From Bradyrhizobium sp. Ec3.3 (GTDB lineage: Bacteria; Pseudomonadota; Alphaproteobacteria; Rhizobiales; Xanthobacteraceae): a stretch of 64,000 nucleotides of DNA. Positions 43,202 through 52,600 of this stretch are shown piece after piece. The notes under the pieces are model-generated. The model worked only from the letters and a program-made list of their open reading frames with translations, made no database searches and was not told the origin of the DNA. Position numbers and translations under genes: made by a program. The DNA lies in contig NZ_AXAS01000030.1 in NCBI RefSeq assembly GCF_000472925.1, forward strand, positions 1 through 64,000, in the 5' to 3' direction. How positions within the stretch are numbered: position 1 is the first letter of the stretch; every line of letters begins with the position of its first letter.

Positions 43202-43933
43202 ATGATCGAGATAAGTCACGTCGACAAATGGTACAGCGCCTCGTTCCAGGTGCTGAAGGATTGCACCACCAACGTCGCCAAGGGCGAGGTGGTGGTCGTG
43301 TGCGGCCCTTCGGGCTCGGGCAAGTCCACCCTGATCAAATGCGTCAATGCGCTGGAGCCCTTCCAGAAGGGCGATATCACGGTCGACGGCACCAAGGTCA
43401 ACGATCCAAAGACCGATCTGCCAAAGCTCCGCTCGCGCGTCGGAATGGTCTTCCAGCACTTCGAGCTGTTCCCGCATCTCAAGATCATCGACAATCTCTG
43501 CCTTGCGCAGGAGAAGGTGCTGGGGCGGGCTCACGACAAGTCGATGGCCAAGGGCATGCAGCTTCTTGAGCGCGTCGGGTTAAAGGAGCAGGCGCAGAAG
43601 TTTCCGGCGCAGCTCTCCGGCGGCCAGCAGCAGCGCGTCGCCATCGCGCGTGCGTTGGCGATGGATCCCATTGCCATGCTATTCGACGAGCCGACCTCCG
43701 CCCTCGACCCCGAGATGATCAGCGAGGTGCTGGACGTCATGGTTGACCTCGCCCGCGAAGGCATGACCATGATGGTCGTCACCCACGAAATGGGCTTTGC
43801 CCGCAAGGTCGCCAACCGCGTGATCTTCATGGACCGCGGCGAGATCGTCGAGGATGCCCCGAAAGACGACTTCTTCGGCAAGCCAAGAAGCGACCGCGCA
43901 CAGAAGTTCTTGTCGAAGATATTGTCCCACTAA
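43202..43933 (+). CDS. gltL: Glutamate/aspartate ABC transporter ATPase, 243 aa
   Basis: Complete polar-amino-acid ATPase: Walker A GPSGSGKSTLIKCVNALEP, Q-loop VGMVFQHFELFPH, signature LSGGQQQRVAIARAL, Walker B AMLFDEPTSALDPEM, and H-loop VVTHEMGFARKVA. It powers GltIJK uptake at the cytoplasmic face. It is the fourth gene of the operon. A mosaic palindrome follows the stop before the D-amino-acid transaminase gene. Confidence 0.93.
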   Translation: MIEISHVDKWYSASFQVLKDCTTNVAKGEVVVVCGPSGSGKSTLIKCVNALEPFQKGDITVDGTKVNDPKTDLPKLRSRVGMVFQHFELFPHLKIIDNLCLAQEKVLGRAHDKSMAKGMQLLERVGLKEQAQKFPAQLSGGQQQRVAIARALAMDPIAMLFDEPTSALDPEMISEVLDVMVDLAREGMTMMVVTHEMGFARKVANRVIFMDRGEIVEDAPKDDFFGKPRSDRAQKFLSKILSH

Positions 43934-43940
43934 CTCCCAT

Positions 43941-44044
43941 CGTCATTCCGGGATGCGCCGAAGGCGCAGGCCCGGAATCCATAACCCCGAGCGGTGGTTA
44001 TGGATTCCGGGCTCCTTCGCCGCGCGAATGCCCCGGAATGACGA
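43941..44044. repeat. Mosaic palindrome, CGTCATTCCGGG type
   Basis: CGTCATTCCGGGATGCGCCG through CCCGGAATCCATAACCCC is answered by GGTTATGGATTCCGGGCTCC through GCCCCGGAATGACG. Long arms of about 48 bases with a five-base centre, in the gltL-dat gap. Confidence 0.8.
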
Positions 44045-44118
44045 GTTGAGGGTTTCGTGACATCAACAAATTTCGTATACGAGCAGGCAATTCCCGCATT
44101 CCCGACAGGAGACCTGCC

Positions 44119-44979
44119 TTGGACTCGATCGCTTACGTCAACGGCTCTTTCGTCCCGCTTTCGGACGCCAAAGTCTCGGTCCTCGATCGCGGCTTCCTGT
44201 TCGCCGACGGCATCTACGAGGTCTCGGCCGTGCTGGACGGCAAGCTGGTCGACAATGCCTCGCATCTGGCGCGCCTCGAACGCTCCGTCGGCGAGATCAA
44301 GCTGAAACTGCCGGAGACGGTCGAGCGCATCACCGAGCTGCAGAAGGAGCTCATCGCGCGCAACAAGCTTGCCAATGGTCTCGTCTATCTCCAGGTGACG
44401 CGCGGCGCCGACACGGCGCGCGACTTTCCTTTCCCCAAGGGCGAGGTCAAGCCGACGCTGGTCATGTTTACTTCCGAGAAGGACATCATCAACGCGGCCT
44501 CGGCCAAGACCGGCATCAATGTCATCACGGTACCCGACATCCGCTGGGAACGGCGCGACATCAAGAGCGTGGCGCTGCTGGCGCAGGTCTTGGCGAAGCA
44601 GGCTGCAGCCGAAGCCGGCGCCGGCGAAGCCTGGATGCTCGAAGACGGTCTTGTCACCGAGGGTGGCTCGTCATCGGCGTTCATCCTGACGCAAAACGAC
44701 GTCATCGTGACGCGGCAAAATTCGAATGCCATCCTGCCGGGCTGCACCCGCAAGGCCGTGCTCGCGCTTGCCGCGGAACGCCAGCTCCGTATCGAGGAGC
44801 GCGCCTTCACGGTCACTGAGGCGCTCGCCGCCAAGGAGGCCTTCATCACCAGCGCATCCTCGTTCGTGCAGCCGGTGGTCGCGATCGACGGCAAGCAGGT
44901 CGGCAGCGGCAAGCCCGGCCCGATGGCGACGCGGCTGCGCGAGATCTACGTGGAATTCGCGAAGGCGACGGGGGTGTAG
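44119..44979 (+). CDS. dat: D-amino-acid transaminase (class IV PLP enzyme), 286 aa
   Basis: Fold-type IV aminotransferase: MDSIAYVNGSFVPLSDAKVS, VLDRGFLFADGIYEV, the Schiff-base Lys in ERRDIKSVALLAQVLAKQ, and AWMLEDGLVTEGGSSSAFIL, the typical D-alanine-transaminase pattern (GxVTEGxSSN-like). It interconverts D-amino acids with 2-oxo acids, often D-Ala with 2-oxoglutarate to D-Glu. Start is TTG at 44119 with AGGAG about seven bases upstream. Its place after a glutamate-type transporter suggests use of imported acidic or D-amino acids. Confidence 0.88.
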   Translation: MDSIAYVNGSFVPLSDAKVSVLDRGFLFADGIYEVSAVLDGKLVDNASHLARLERSVGEIKLKLPETVERITELQKELIARNKLANGLVYLQVTRGADTARDFPFPKGEVKPTLVMFTSEKDIINAASAKTGINVITVPDIRWERRDIKSVALLAQVLAKQAAAEAGAGEAWMLEDGLVTEGGSSSAFILTQNDVIVTRQNSNAILPGCTRKAVLALAAERQLRIEERAFTVTEALAAKEAFITSASSFVQPVVAIDGKQVGSGKPGPMATRLREIYVEFAKATGV

Positions 44980-45036
44980 GCTAGTAGCCTCACCGCGAAC
45001 GTCGAGAGTATCGACGACGCCACATGGCGCTCCGCT

Positions 45037-45139
45037 GTCATCGCCCGGCTTGACCGGGCGATCCAGTACGCCGCGGCAGTTGTTATGAACTTCGCTGCCT
45101 CTGGAATACTGGATGCCCCGCCTTCGCGGGGCATGACAG
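45037..45139. repeat. Mosaic palindrome, TGTCATCGCCCGGC type
   Basis: TGTCATCGCCCGGCTTGACC with GGGCGATCCAGTA is answered by TACTGGATGCCCCGCCTTCG with CGGGGCATGACA. Between convergent dat and carboxymuconolactone-decarboxylase genes. Confidence 0.75.
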
Positions 45140-45190
45140 TTGAGAATGTGGAAGCGGTGCATCACACAGTCGATGGCAGCGGGCGCCCCG

Positions 45191-45652
45191 TCACGCCACC
45201 GACGCCTTCACCTTCACGGGATGAAGCGCACGGAACGAGATCGCGAGCCGGTTCCAGGCATTGATGGTCGCGATCAGCATGGTCAGGTTGACCGTTTCCT
45301 CCTCGGAGAATTGCGCGCGGACCTGCTCGTAGACGTCGTCGGGCGCGTGCGTTTCCGAGATCAGCGTCACCGACTCCGTCCAGGCCAGCGCCACGCGTTC
45401 GCGATCGGTGTAGAGCGGAGATTCGCGCCAGGCGTTGAGCAGGTAGATGCGCTGTTCGGTCTCGCCGCGCTTGCGCGCATCCTCGGTGTGCATGTTGATG
45501 CAAAAGGCGCAGCCGTTGATCTGGGAGGCGCGGATCTTGACGAGCTCGATCAGCGATTTCTCCAGGCCCGTCGACTGGATGTGGGTCTCCAGCGCGGTCA
45601 GCGCCTTGATGGTGTCGGGGGCAGCCTGGTAGAAATTCATGCGGGGCTTCAT
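45191..45652 (-). CDS. AhpD-like carboxymuconolactone-decarboxylase family protein, 153 aa
   Basis: SLIELVKIRASQINGCAFCI followed by NMHTEDARKRGETEQRIYLL holds the CxxC and following His of peroxidase-type AhpD-like proteins (alkylhydroperoxidase core). This subgroup works as a redox or peroxide-reducing enzyme rather than a true lactonase. AGGAG precedes ATG 45652, and it starts 34 bases after emrB, so it is the third gene of the emr operon. It fits a role in coping with toxic organic compounds. Confidence 0.85.
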   Translation of the reverse strand: MKPRMNFYQAAPDTIKALTALETHIQSTGLEKSLIELVKIRASQINGCAFCINMHTEDARKRGETEQRIYLLNAWRESPLYTDRERVALAWTESVTLISETHAPDDVYEQVRAQFSEEETVNLTMLIATINAWNRLAISFRALHPVKVKASVA

Positions 45653-45686
45653 GGTGGTTCTCCTTTTGTTTGGTTAACTCGGGTGG

Positions 45687-47303
45687 TCAGTGGGCTCCGC
45701 CCGCCGAAACATGGCCGGGCTTCTTCAGGAAGAGGGACGCGATCAGCGCGACGATCAGCGCCGCGCCGAGCAGATAGAAGGTGTCGCTGAAGGCGAGGAT
45801 GAAGGCCTGCTTCTGCACGACATGGCCGATCGCGACATAGGCGCGGTGCGCCGCATCGGTGCGATCGACGACGCCGTGATTGACGAAATACTGGGTCAGC
45901 TGCTCCAGCCGCGTGCGGGTCGCCTGCTCGAAGACCGAGACGGACTGCATCAGCACGTTGGAGTGATATTGCTCGCGCTTGGTGAGCACGGTCTGCAACA
46001 GCGCGATGCCGACGGCGCCGCCGAGATTGCGGGTCATGTTGAACAGGCCGGATGCGGAGCCCGCGTTCTCCGGCTCGATGCCGGCAGTTGCGACCGCCGA
46101 CAACGGTGCCATCACCAGGGCCTGACCGATCGCACGCACCACGTTGGGCCAAAGAAGCTGATCGGCGGCATAGTCGTTGGTCATGTAGATGTTCATGAAG
46201 TTGGAGGCCGCGAACAGAACGAATCCGACGCCAATCACGATCCGAGCGTCGAAGCGTTGCATCAGGCGCGGCACCAGCGGGATCAGCACGAGCTGCGGCA
46301 GTCCGGTCCACGCCAGCACCATGCCGATCTGCTCGGCATTATAGCCCTGGATGCGCGCCAAATACTGCGGCAGGATGAACACGGAACCGTAGAGCGCGAC
46401 GCCGAGCAGGAAGTTCGCAAGAACGCCGAAGCCGAAATTGCGGCGGACCAGGAGACGCAGATTGAGCAGAGGCTTCTCGACGGTCAGCTCAATGATCAGG
46501 AACGCGGTCAGCGCAACCGCGGCGATGACGGAGAGCTTGACGATGAAGGGCGAGCCGAACCAGTCGTCCTTGTTACCTTCCTCCAGCACGGTTTGAAGCG
46601 CAGAGAGACCGATCGCCATGGTGATGATGCCGGCCCAGTCGCCGTCGCGCAGCAGCGCGAGCTTCATCGGCTTTGGTTCCAGCGCATACCAGAGCATGCC
46701 GACCATGATCGCGCCGGGCACAAGGTTGATGTAGAAGATGTACTGCCAGCCGAGGTTCTCGGTGAGATAGCCGCCGATGGTCGGGCCGATCGCGGGGGCA
46801 AAGGTCGCCGACAGCGCGAACAGCGCAAGGCCCACCGGCTGCTTGGCGCGCGGCAGCAGCGTGATGATGAGCGTGAACGCCATCGGGATCAGCACGCCGC
46901 CGGTAAAGCCTTGCACGGCGCGCAGCACGATCATCTGCGGCAGGTCCTGCGCCAGCGCGCAGGCCGCGGAGAGAACCAGGAACAGGATCGCGTTGGTCAG
47001 AAGATAAATGCGGATCGAGAACACCTGTGCAAGCCATCCCGAAAGCGGGATCACCACGATCTCTGCGATCAGATAGGAGGTCGAGATCCAGCCGCCATCG
47101 TCGATGCCGGCGCCGATCGCGCCCTGGATGTCCGCAAGCGAGGCGTTGACGATCTGGATGTTCAGCACGGCCATGAAGGCGCCGAGCGTTGCACCGATTA
47201 CGGCGATCCAGGTCTTTACGGAAACCGCAGGCGTGGCGGGCGCAGCCGGAGCGGAAATGGCTGCGGTCGAAGCGGCGGTGAGGGTTGGTTGGAGCGTGCT
47301 CAT
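45687..47303 (-). CDS. emrB: DHA2-family multidrug efflux transporter (EmrB type), 538 aa
   Basis: Fourteen predicted helices with GATLGAFMAVLNIQIVNASL (motif D1 region), ISTSYLIAEIVVIPLSGWLA, and RAVQGFTGGVLIPMAFTLII, the classic DHA2 drug:H+ antiporter pattern. It exports hydrophobic toxic compounds by proton antiport through a tripartite complex. It lies 115 bases downstream of emrA in the same direction; the gap carries a second copy of the operator-like element, so emrB may also have its own promoter. Confidence 0.92.
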   Translation of the reverse strand: MSTLQPTLTAASTAAISAPAAPATPAVSVKTWIAVIGATLGAFMAVLNIQIVNASLADIQGAIGAGIDDGGWISTSYLIAEIVVIPLSGWLAQVFSIRIYLLTNAILFLVLSAACALAQDLPQMIVLRAVQGFTGGVLIPMAFTLIITLLPRAKQPVGLALFALSATFAPAIGPTIGGYLTENLGWQYIFYINLVPGAIMVGMLWYALEPKPMKLALLRDGDWAGIITMAIGLSALQTVLEEGNKDDWFGSPFIVKLSVIAAVALTAFLIIELTVEKPLLNLRLLVRRNFGFGVLANFLLGVALYGSVFILPQYLARIQGYNAEQIGMVLAWTGLPQLVLIPLVPRLMQRFDARIVIGVGFVLFAASNFMNIYMTNDYAADQLLWPNVVRAIGQALVMAPLSAVATAGIEPENAGSASGLFNMTRNLGGAVGIALLQTVLTKREQYHSNVLMQSVSVFEQATRTRLEQLTQYFVNHGVVDRTDAAHRAYVAIGHVVQKQAFILAFSDTFYLLGAALIVALIASLFLKKPGHVSAGGAH

Positions 47304-47353
47304 GGAAGCCTCGTCTCGGTTGTGGAGACAGGATGCATTAGGCGGATGATTTC

Positions 47354-47401
47354 GATAATCGTGGAAATTTTGGAAGGATCATCCGGCAGAATTTGATAAT
47401 C
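47354..47401 (-). promoter_or_regulatory. Three-half-site operator-like element before emrB
   Basis: GATAATC (47354-47360), 17 bases, ATCATCC (47378-47384), ten bases, GATAATC (47395-47401). GGAA at 47363 and TGGAAG at 47371 also match the second copy at 48652-48699. Spacing is identical in both. It lies 51 bases upstream of the emrB start. Likely LysR-binding; inferred. Confidence 0.6.
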
Positions 47402-47418
47402 CGGCCGGACCGGCGTCC

Positions 47419-48570
47419 TCAGCCACCGTTCGCGCGCGCGGTGTTGTCAGCGATGCGCTTGCCCGTACCACGCTCGGCCAGCACGGCCTGCTTGGTGTTC
47501 ACGGTCGGAACCGCCGACATGCCGGGGCGCAACAGGCCGCTCAGGCTGTGGTCGTCGAGCACGATCTTCACCGGCACGCGCTGCACGATCTTGGTGAAGT
47601 TGCCCGTGGCGTTGTCCGGCGGCAGCAGCGCGAATTCGAGCCCGCTCGCCGGCGACAGGCTGTCGACATGACCGCGCAGGGTCTGATTGCGGAAACTGTC
47701 GATATGCAGTTCCACCGGCTGGCCGGCGCGCACATGCGTGAGTTGCGTCTCCTTGAAGTTGGCGACGACATAGACCGCATCGAGCGGCACCACCGCCATC
47801 AATTGCGTGCCGGCCTGCACGAGCTGGCCGACCCGCAGTGAACGAGCACCGACCGTGCCGTCCACTGGCGCGGTGATTTCGGTGTAGGAGAGATTCAGCG
47901 AGGCCTGCTCGGCGACGGCGCGGGCGCGCTCGAGCTGTGCCACGGCCTTGGCGCGCTCGGTGGTGAGCACGTCGACCTTGCGCTGCGCGGCCAAAAGGCC
48001 AGACTTCGCGTGCTGCGATTGCGCGTCGCTGGCGCGGAGCGCGGCGTCGGTCTGCTGTGCGCGCTGAATCGTGCCGGAGCCCGACTTCATCAGCTCGTCG
48101 TAGCGCGCACGTTCCTCCTGCGCGAATGTCAGATTGGCCTCGGCCGCGGAAACGTCGGCCGTGCTCTGTTCGATGATGGGCTGCTGCAGCGCGATCTGCG
48201 CATCGAGATTGCGAACCGAAGCCTCGCCGGCGGCAACGTCGGCGCGGGCCTGGTCGAGCGCCGCCCTGAAATCGCGGTCGTCGATCCGGGCCAGGATCTG
48301 CCCCGCTTTCACCTTCTCGTTGTCGCCGACCAGCACCTGGGCGATGTAGCCGGAGACCTTTGGCGCGATGATCGTGGAATCAGCCTTCACATAGGCGTCA
48401 TCGGTGGATTCGAGATAGCGCCCGGTGGTCAGGTAGCCGTAGCCGAAGTCCGCAGCAGCCGCGGCGCCGAGTACCAGGGCCAACCCGATGGCGACCCGCT
48501 TGATCGCCAAGCGCGAAGAACGAATCCCGATTTTTGTATTGCGTTCAGTGACATAAGCGGCGTTCGACAT
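47419..48570 (-). CDS. emrA: HlyD/EmrA-type membrane-fusion protein, 383 aa
   Basis: One N-terminal membrane anchor (IGLALVLGAAAAADFGYGYL) is followed by a long periplasmic hairpin: VSGYIAQVLVGDNEKVKAGQ and ILARIDDRDFRAALDQARAD (lipoyl half), a coiled coil, then LSYTEITAPVDGTVGARSLR and beta-barrel parts. It bridges EmrB to an outer-membrane channel, not encoded here. GAGGATG stands before ATG 48570. The frame is open farther upstream to 49197 only through antisense of the LysR gene, which is not coding. Confidence 0.9.
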   Translation of the reverse strand: MSNAAYVTERNTKIGIRSSRLAIKRVAIGLALVLGAAAAADFGYGYLTTGRYLESTDDAYVKADSTIIAPKVSGYIAQVLVGDNEKVKAGQILARIDDRDFRAALDQARADVAAGEASVRNLDAQIALQQPIIEQSTADVSAAEANLTFAQEERARYDELMKSGSGTIQRAQQTDAALRASDAQSQHAKSGLLAAQRKVDVLTTERAKAVAQLERARAVAEQASLNLSYTEITAPVDGTVGARSLRVGQLVQAGTQLMAVVPLDAVYVVANFKETQLTHVRAGQPVELHIDSFRNQTLRGHVDSLSPASGLEFALLPPDNATGNFTKIVQRVPVKIVLDDHSLSGLLRPGMSAVPTVNTKQAVLAERGTGKRIADNTARANGG

Positions 48571-48651
48571 GGCATCCTCACGAGCTTTCCAGGCGCCCCT
48601 TTGCGACAGGACGCATCTCGTGTCGGTAAGATGCGCTGTCCTGCCCGTTGT

Positions 48652-48699
48652 GATAATCCCGGAAGAACTGGAAGCATTATCCAGCGGCAGCGGATAATC
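48652..48699 (+). promoter_or_regulatory. Three-half-site operator-like element between emrA and LysR
   Basis: GATAATC (48652-48658), 17 bases, ATTATCC (48676-48682), ten bases, GATAATC (48693-48699), with GGAA and TGGAAG at the same offsets as in the copy before emrB. The last half-site ends 12 bases before the LysR ATG, so regulator binding would also repress its own gene. Confidence 0.65.
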
Positions 48700-48711
48700 G
48701 GAGCCTCGATC

Positions 48712-49620
48712 ATGGACCGCTTCACCAGCCTCACGGCCTTCGTCCGGGTGGTCGAAAACGGCGGGTTCTCCGCCGCCGCCCGCCGCCTCAACATGTCGAC
48801 GACCATGGTGAGCAACCACGTCCAGGCGCTGGAGGACCGGCTCGGCGTGCGCCTCCTCAACCGGACGACGCGGAAGGTGAGCCTCACCGAAATCGGCCAG
48901 GCCTATTACGACCGTTCGACGCAGATCCTCGCCGACCTCGAACAGGCCGATGACATCGCCGGCGCGTTGCAATCGACGCCGCGCGGCACGCTGCGCATCC
49001 ATATCGCCACCCACATGGTGCCGTTCGTCGCGCCGGTGGTGGCCGAATTCCTGTCGACCTATCCGGAGGTGAAGGTCGACTTGCGCATGGGCGAAGCCAA
49101 TGTCGATCTGATCGCAGAGGGGTTTGATCTGGCGCTGCGCATGACGTCGCCGCCGGATTCGAGCCTGATCGTTCGGAGCCTTGCGACCTGGCGGCACGTG
49201 CTGTGCTGCTCACACGCCTATATCGAGGCGCGCGGGCGCGTGCAGCAACTCGAGGAGCTTGCGGACCATAATTGCGTGCGCCATCTGAACTATCCCTTCG
49301 AGGAATGGCGCTTTCTCGATCGCAAGGGAAACCCGGCATCGGTCCGCGTATCCGGCACTCTCGTGACCAACAGCGGTGAAGCCTTGCGCACCGTCGCGCT
49401 GCAAGGCGCCGGCATTTGCCTGGCCGCGGGTTTCCTGGTGCACGATGACCTCGAAGCCGGCCGCCTGGTTCGCCTGCTGCCGGAATACCGGCCGATCGAG
49501 CTGTCGATGAACGCGGTCTATCCGCATCGCCATCATCTGTCGGCGAAAGTCAGGACCTTCATCGACATGCTCGTGCACCACAGCGCCGAGCAGCAGAAGC
49601 TGATCAACCCCTACGCCTGA
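48712..49620 (+). CDS. LysR-family regulator of the emr operon, 302 aa
   Basis: The N-terminal winged helix reads LTAFVRVVENGGFSAAARRL and NMSTTMVSNHVQALEDRLGV, then RLLNRTTRKVSLTEIG. The C-terminal effector domain starts TPRGTLRIHIATHMVPFVAP, with RVSGTLVTNSGEALRTVALQ later, placing it in the CrgA/PecT-like group. It is divergent from emrA and shares the 141-base promoter with it. The operator-like element between the genes is the probable binding site; the inducer is unknown. Confidence 0.9.
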   Translation: MDRFTSLTAFVRVVENGGFSAAARRLNMSTTMVSNHVQALEDRLGVRLLNRTTRKVSLTEIGQAYYDRSTQILADLEQADDIAGALQSTPRGTLRIHIATHMVPFVAPVVAEFLSTYPEVKVDLRMGEANVDLIAEGFDLALRMTSPPDSSLIVRSLATWRHVLCCSHAYIEARGRVQQLEELADHNCVRHLNYPFEEWRFLDRKGNPASVRVSGTLVTNSGEALRTVALQGAGICLAAGFLVHDDLEAGRLVRLLPEYRPIELSMNAVYPHRHHLSAKVRTFIDMLVHHSAEQQKLINPYA

Positions 49621-49670
49621 GAGTCCACGCGCCGATCACTTCGGCGCCGGCAGCCTCGCTGCCGCCGCGG

Positions 49671-52600
49671 TCAACCGTAGCTCAGCATTTTTTGCGATGG
49701 TGAGGCAGGCAGGTTCGCCAGCAGAGTCTCCACCTCGGCCTTGACCTTTACGATCGCGGCATCCTTCACCGGGCCGTAGCCGCGGATATCCATCGGCGCC
49801 TTGGCGATGGCGACGATGTCCGACAACGTGTCGGCATCGAGGCGGGCGAGCATCGTCTCGATCAATCCCTCGTACCAGGTGATCAGCTCGCGCTCCGCGC
49901 GGCGCTCAGCCGTGTAGCCGAACGGATCGAACGGCGTGCCGCGCAGGCCCTTCAGCCGAGCGAGCACGGAGAGTGGCATCTGGATCCACTGCCCGAAGGC
50001 GCGCTTGCGCGGCCGGCCGCGCGCGTCGCGTCGTGCGGAGAGGATAGGCGGCGCGAGATGATAATTGATCCTGAAATCGCCGTCGAACTCGCGCTTCAGC
50101 GTGTCGAGAAAGCCGCTCTGCATATGCAGGCGCGCCACCTCGTATTCGTCCTTGTAGGCCATCAGCTTGAACAGGGACCGCGCGACCGCGTCGGTCAGCG
50201 CCGCGTTGCCGAATCTGGATTCGGCACCGTGTACCTTCGCGATCATCGCCCGATAGCGCGCCGCATAGGCCGCGTCCTGATAGGCAGTCAGGAATTCGGC
50301 ACGTCGGTCGATCATTTGATCGAGCGTCTCGGCGACGGGAGTGCCCTCGGGCTTGGGGAGAAGATCCGGATCGGCCGCGGCGATCCGGCCCCAGGCGAAG
50401 GCCTGCTTGTTGCGCTCGACCGCGACGCCGTTGAGCTCGATTGCGCGCATCAGCGCCTGCAGCGAGACCGGCACGAGGCCCTGCTGCCAGGCAAAGCCGA
50501 GCATGATGATGTTGGCATAGACGGCATCGCCGAGCAGGCGCTCGGCCAGGGCGTTTGCGTTGATGGTGTCGAGATTGCCGTCGCCGATGACCTGGCGGAT
50601 CGCGCGCAGGCGGGCGGGCGAGGCGAGATCGGCGTCGCGGAAGCGCACGACGTCGCCGGTCGGCATCTCCGCCGTGTTGATCGCGGCGCGCGTGCCCCGG
50701 TGATAAGTGCCGGAGGCTTTTGGCGAGGAGCTGACGACGAGATCGCAGCCGATCAGCGCGTCGGCGGCGCCCTGATCGATGCGGACCTGATGCAGCGCCT
50801 CCGGGCTCGCGGCGAGACGGATGTAGCTCAGCACGGGTCCGAATTTCTGTGCAAAGCCGGTGAAATCCAGCACCGAGACGCCGCGGCGTTCGAGATGCGC
50901 AGCCATGCCGATCAGCGCGCCGACGGTAATCACGCCGGTGCCGCCGACGCCGGTGACCAGGAGATCATAGGGCCGCTCGAGCGTTGCTGGGGCGGGCAGG
51001 GGAAGCGCGGCGGCGTGGCCCACGGCGTCGATGTCGCTCGCCGTTTTCTTGCGGCGCGTGGCGCCTTCGACGGTCACAAAACTGGGGCAGAAGCCGTTGA
51101 GGCAGGAAAAATCCTTGTTGCAGGCCGACAGGTTGATCTGGCGCTTGCGACCGAACGGCGTCTCCTTCGGCTCGACGCTCAGGCAGTTGGACTCGACCGA
51201 GCAATCGCCGCAGCCCTCGCAGACGAGATCGTTGATATAGGCAAAGCGCTTCGGATCCGTCATCTGCCCGCGCTTGCGCCGGCGGCGCTTCTCGGTGGCG
51301 CAGGTCTGCTGATAGATCAGCACGGAGACTCCCAGGACCTCGCGCAACTCGCGCTGCACGGCGTCCATCTCCTCGCGCGGATGGATGGTCACGCCGCTGG
51401 GCAGGTCGGTGGAGGAAAATTGCGCGGGATCGTCCGACACCAGCGCGATGCGCGAAACGCCCTCGGCGCGGACGCTGTGCGCGATCGCGTGCACGCTGAC
51501 GGGGCCGTCGACCGGCTGGCCGCCGGTCATCGCCACCGCGTCATTGAACAGGATCTTGTAGGTGATGTTGGCTCTCGCGGCGATCGCCTGCCGGATCGCC
51601 ATCGAGCCGGAGTGATAGTAAGTGCCTTCGCCGAGATTCTGGAATACGTGCTTGTGGCCGGTGAACCTTGACGAGGCCGCCCAGTTCACGCCTTCGCCGC
51701 CCATCTGGATCAACGACGAGGTCTCGCGGTCCATCCAGCTTGCCATGAAATGGCAGCCGATGCCGGCCAGCGCCTTGGAGCCTTCGGGGACTTTTGTGGA
51801 CGTGTTGTGCGGGCAGCCTGAACAGAAATAGGGCGTGCGCGTTGCGCCGCTGACGGTGATCACGCGCTGCGCCTCCGGCGACAGCGCGGCAGCGCGTGCA
51901 CCGAGGTTCAGCCCAGGAAACATCGGGTCGAGCCGCCGCGCCAGAACGCCCGCGAGCGCGCGCGGCGACAATTCGCCGATCCAGGAGATCAGCCGCGCCC
52001 CTCGCTCATCGTGCTTGCCGACCATGCGCTCCGGCTTTGCGCCGGGATAGTCGTAAAAATACTCCTTGAACTGGCTCTCGATGATGCCACGCTTTTCCTC
52101 GACGACTAGGATCTCGCGCTTGCCTTTCACGAACTCCATCGCGTCATGCAGCGCCAGCGGCCAGACCATGCCGACCTTGTAGATGTCGATGCCGATGCTG
52201 CGGCAGGCGGCCTCATCGAGGCCCATCAGCCGCAGTGCCTCCATCAAATCGAGATGCGCCTTGCCGGTGGTGACGATACCGTAGGTCGCGTGCGGGATGT
52301 CGTAGATGTGCCGGTCGATCGGGTTGGCCTTTGCAAAGGCGTAGACCGCGTGCTTCTTCGCCTCCAGCCGCTCCTCGATCTGCGGTCCCGGCAGATCCGG
52401 CCAGCGATAGTGCAGGCCGCCCGGCGGCGGCGTGAAGTCCGGCGTGCGGAAGTCGCGCGGCGGACGCAACGCGACGGAGGCGCCGGATTCCACGATCTCC
52501 GAGATCGCCTTGAAGCCGACCCACATGCCGGAGAAGCGGCTCAGCGCGTAGCCATATTCGCCGAACTCCAGATATTCGCTGACGCTTGCCGGATGCAGCG

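Noticed and set aside
48010..48711. Upstream extension of the LysR frame and matching extension of the emrA frame past the emrA/LysR promoters
   Set aside because: Both extend through the opposite gene; ribosome-binding sites and family starts lie at 48712 and 48570.
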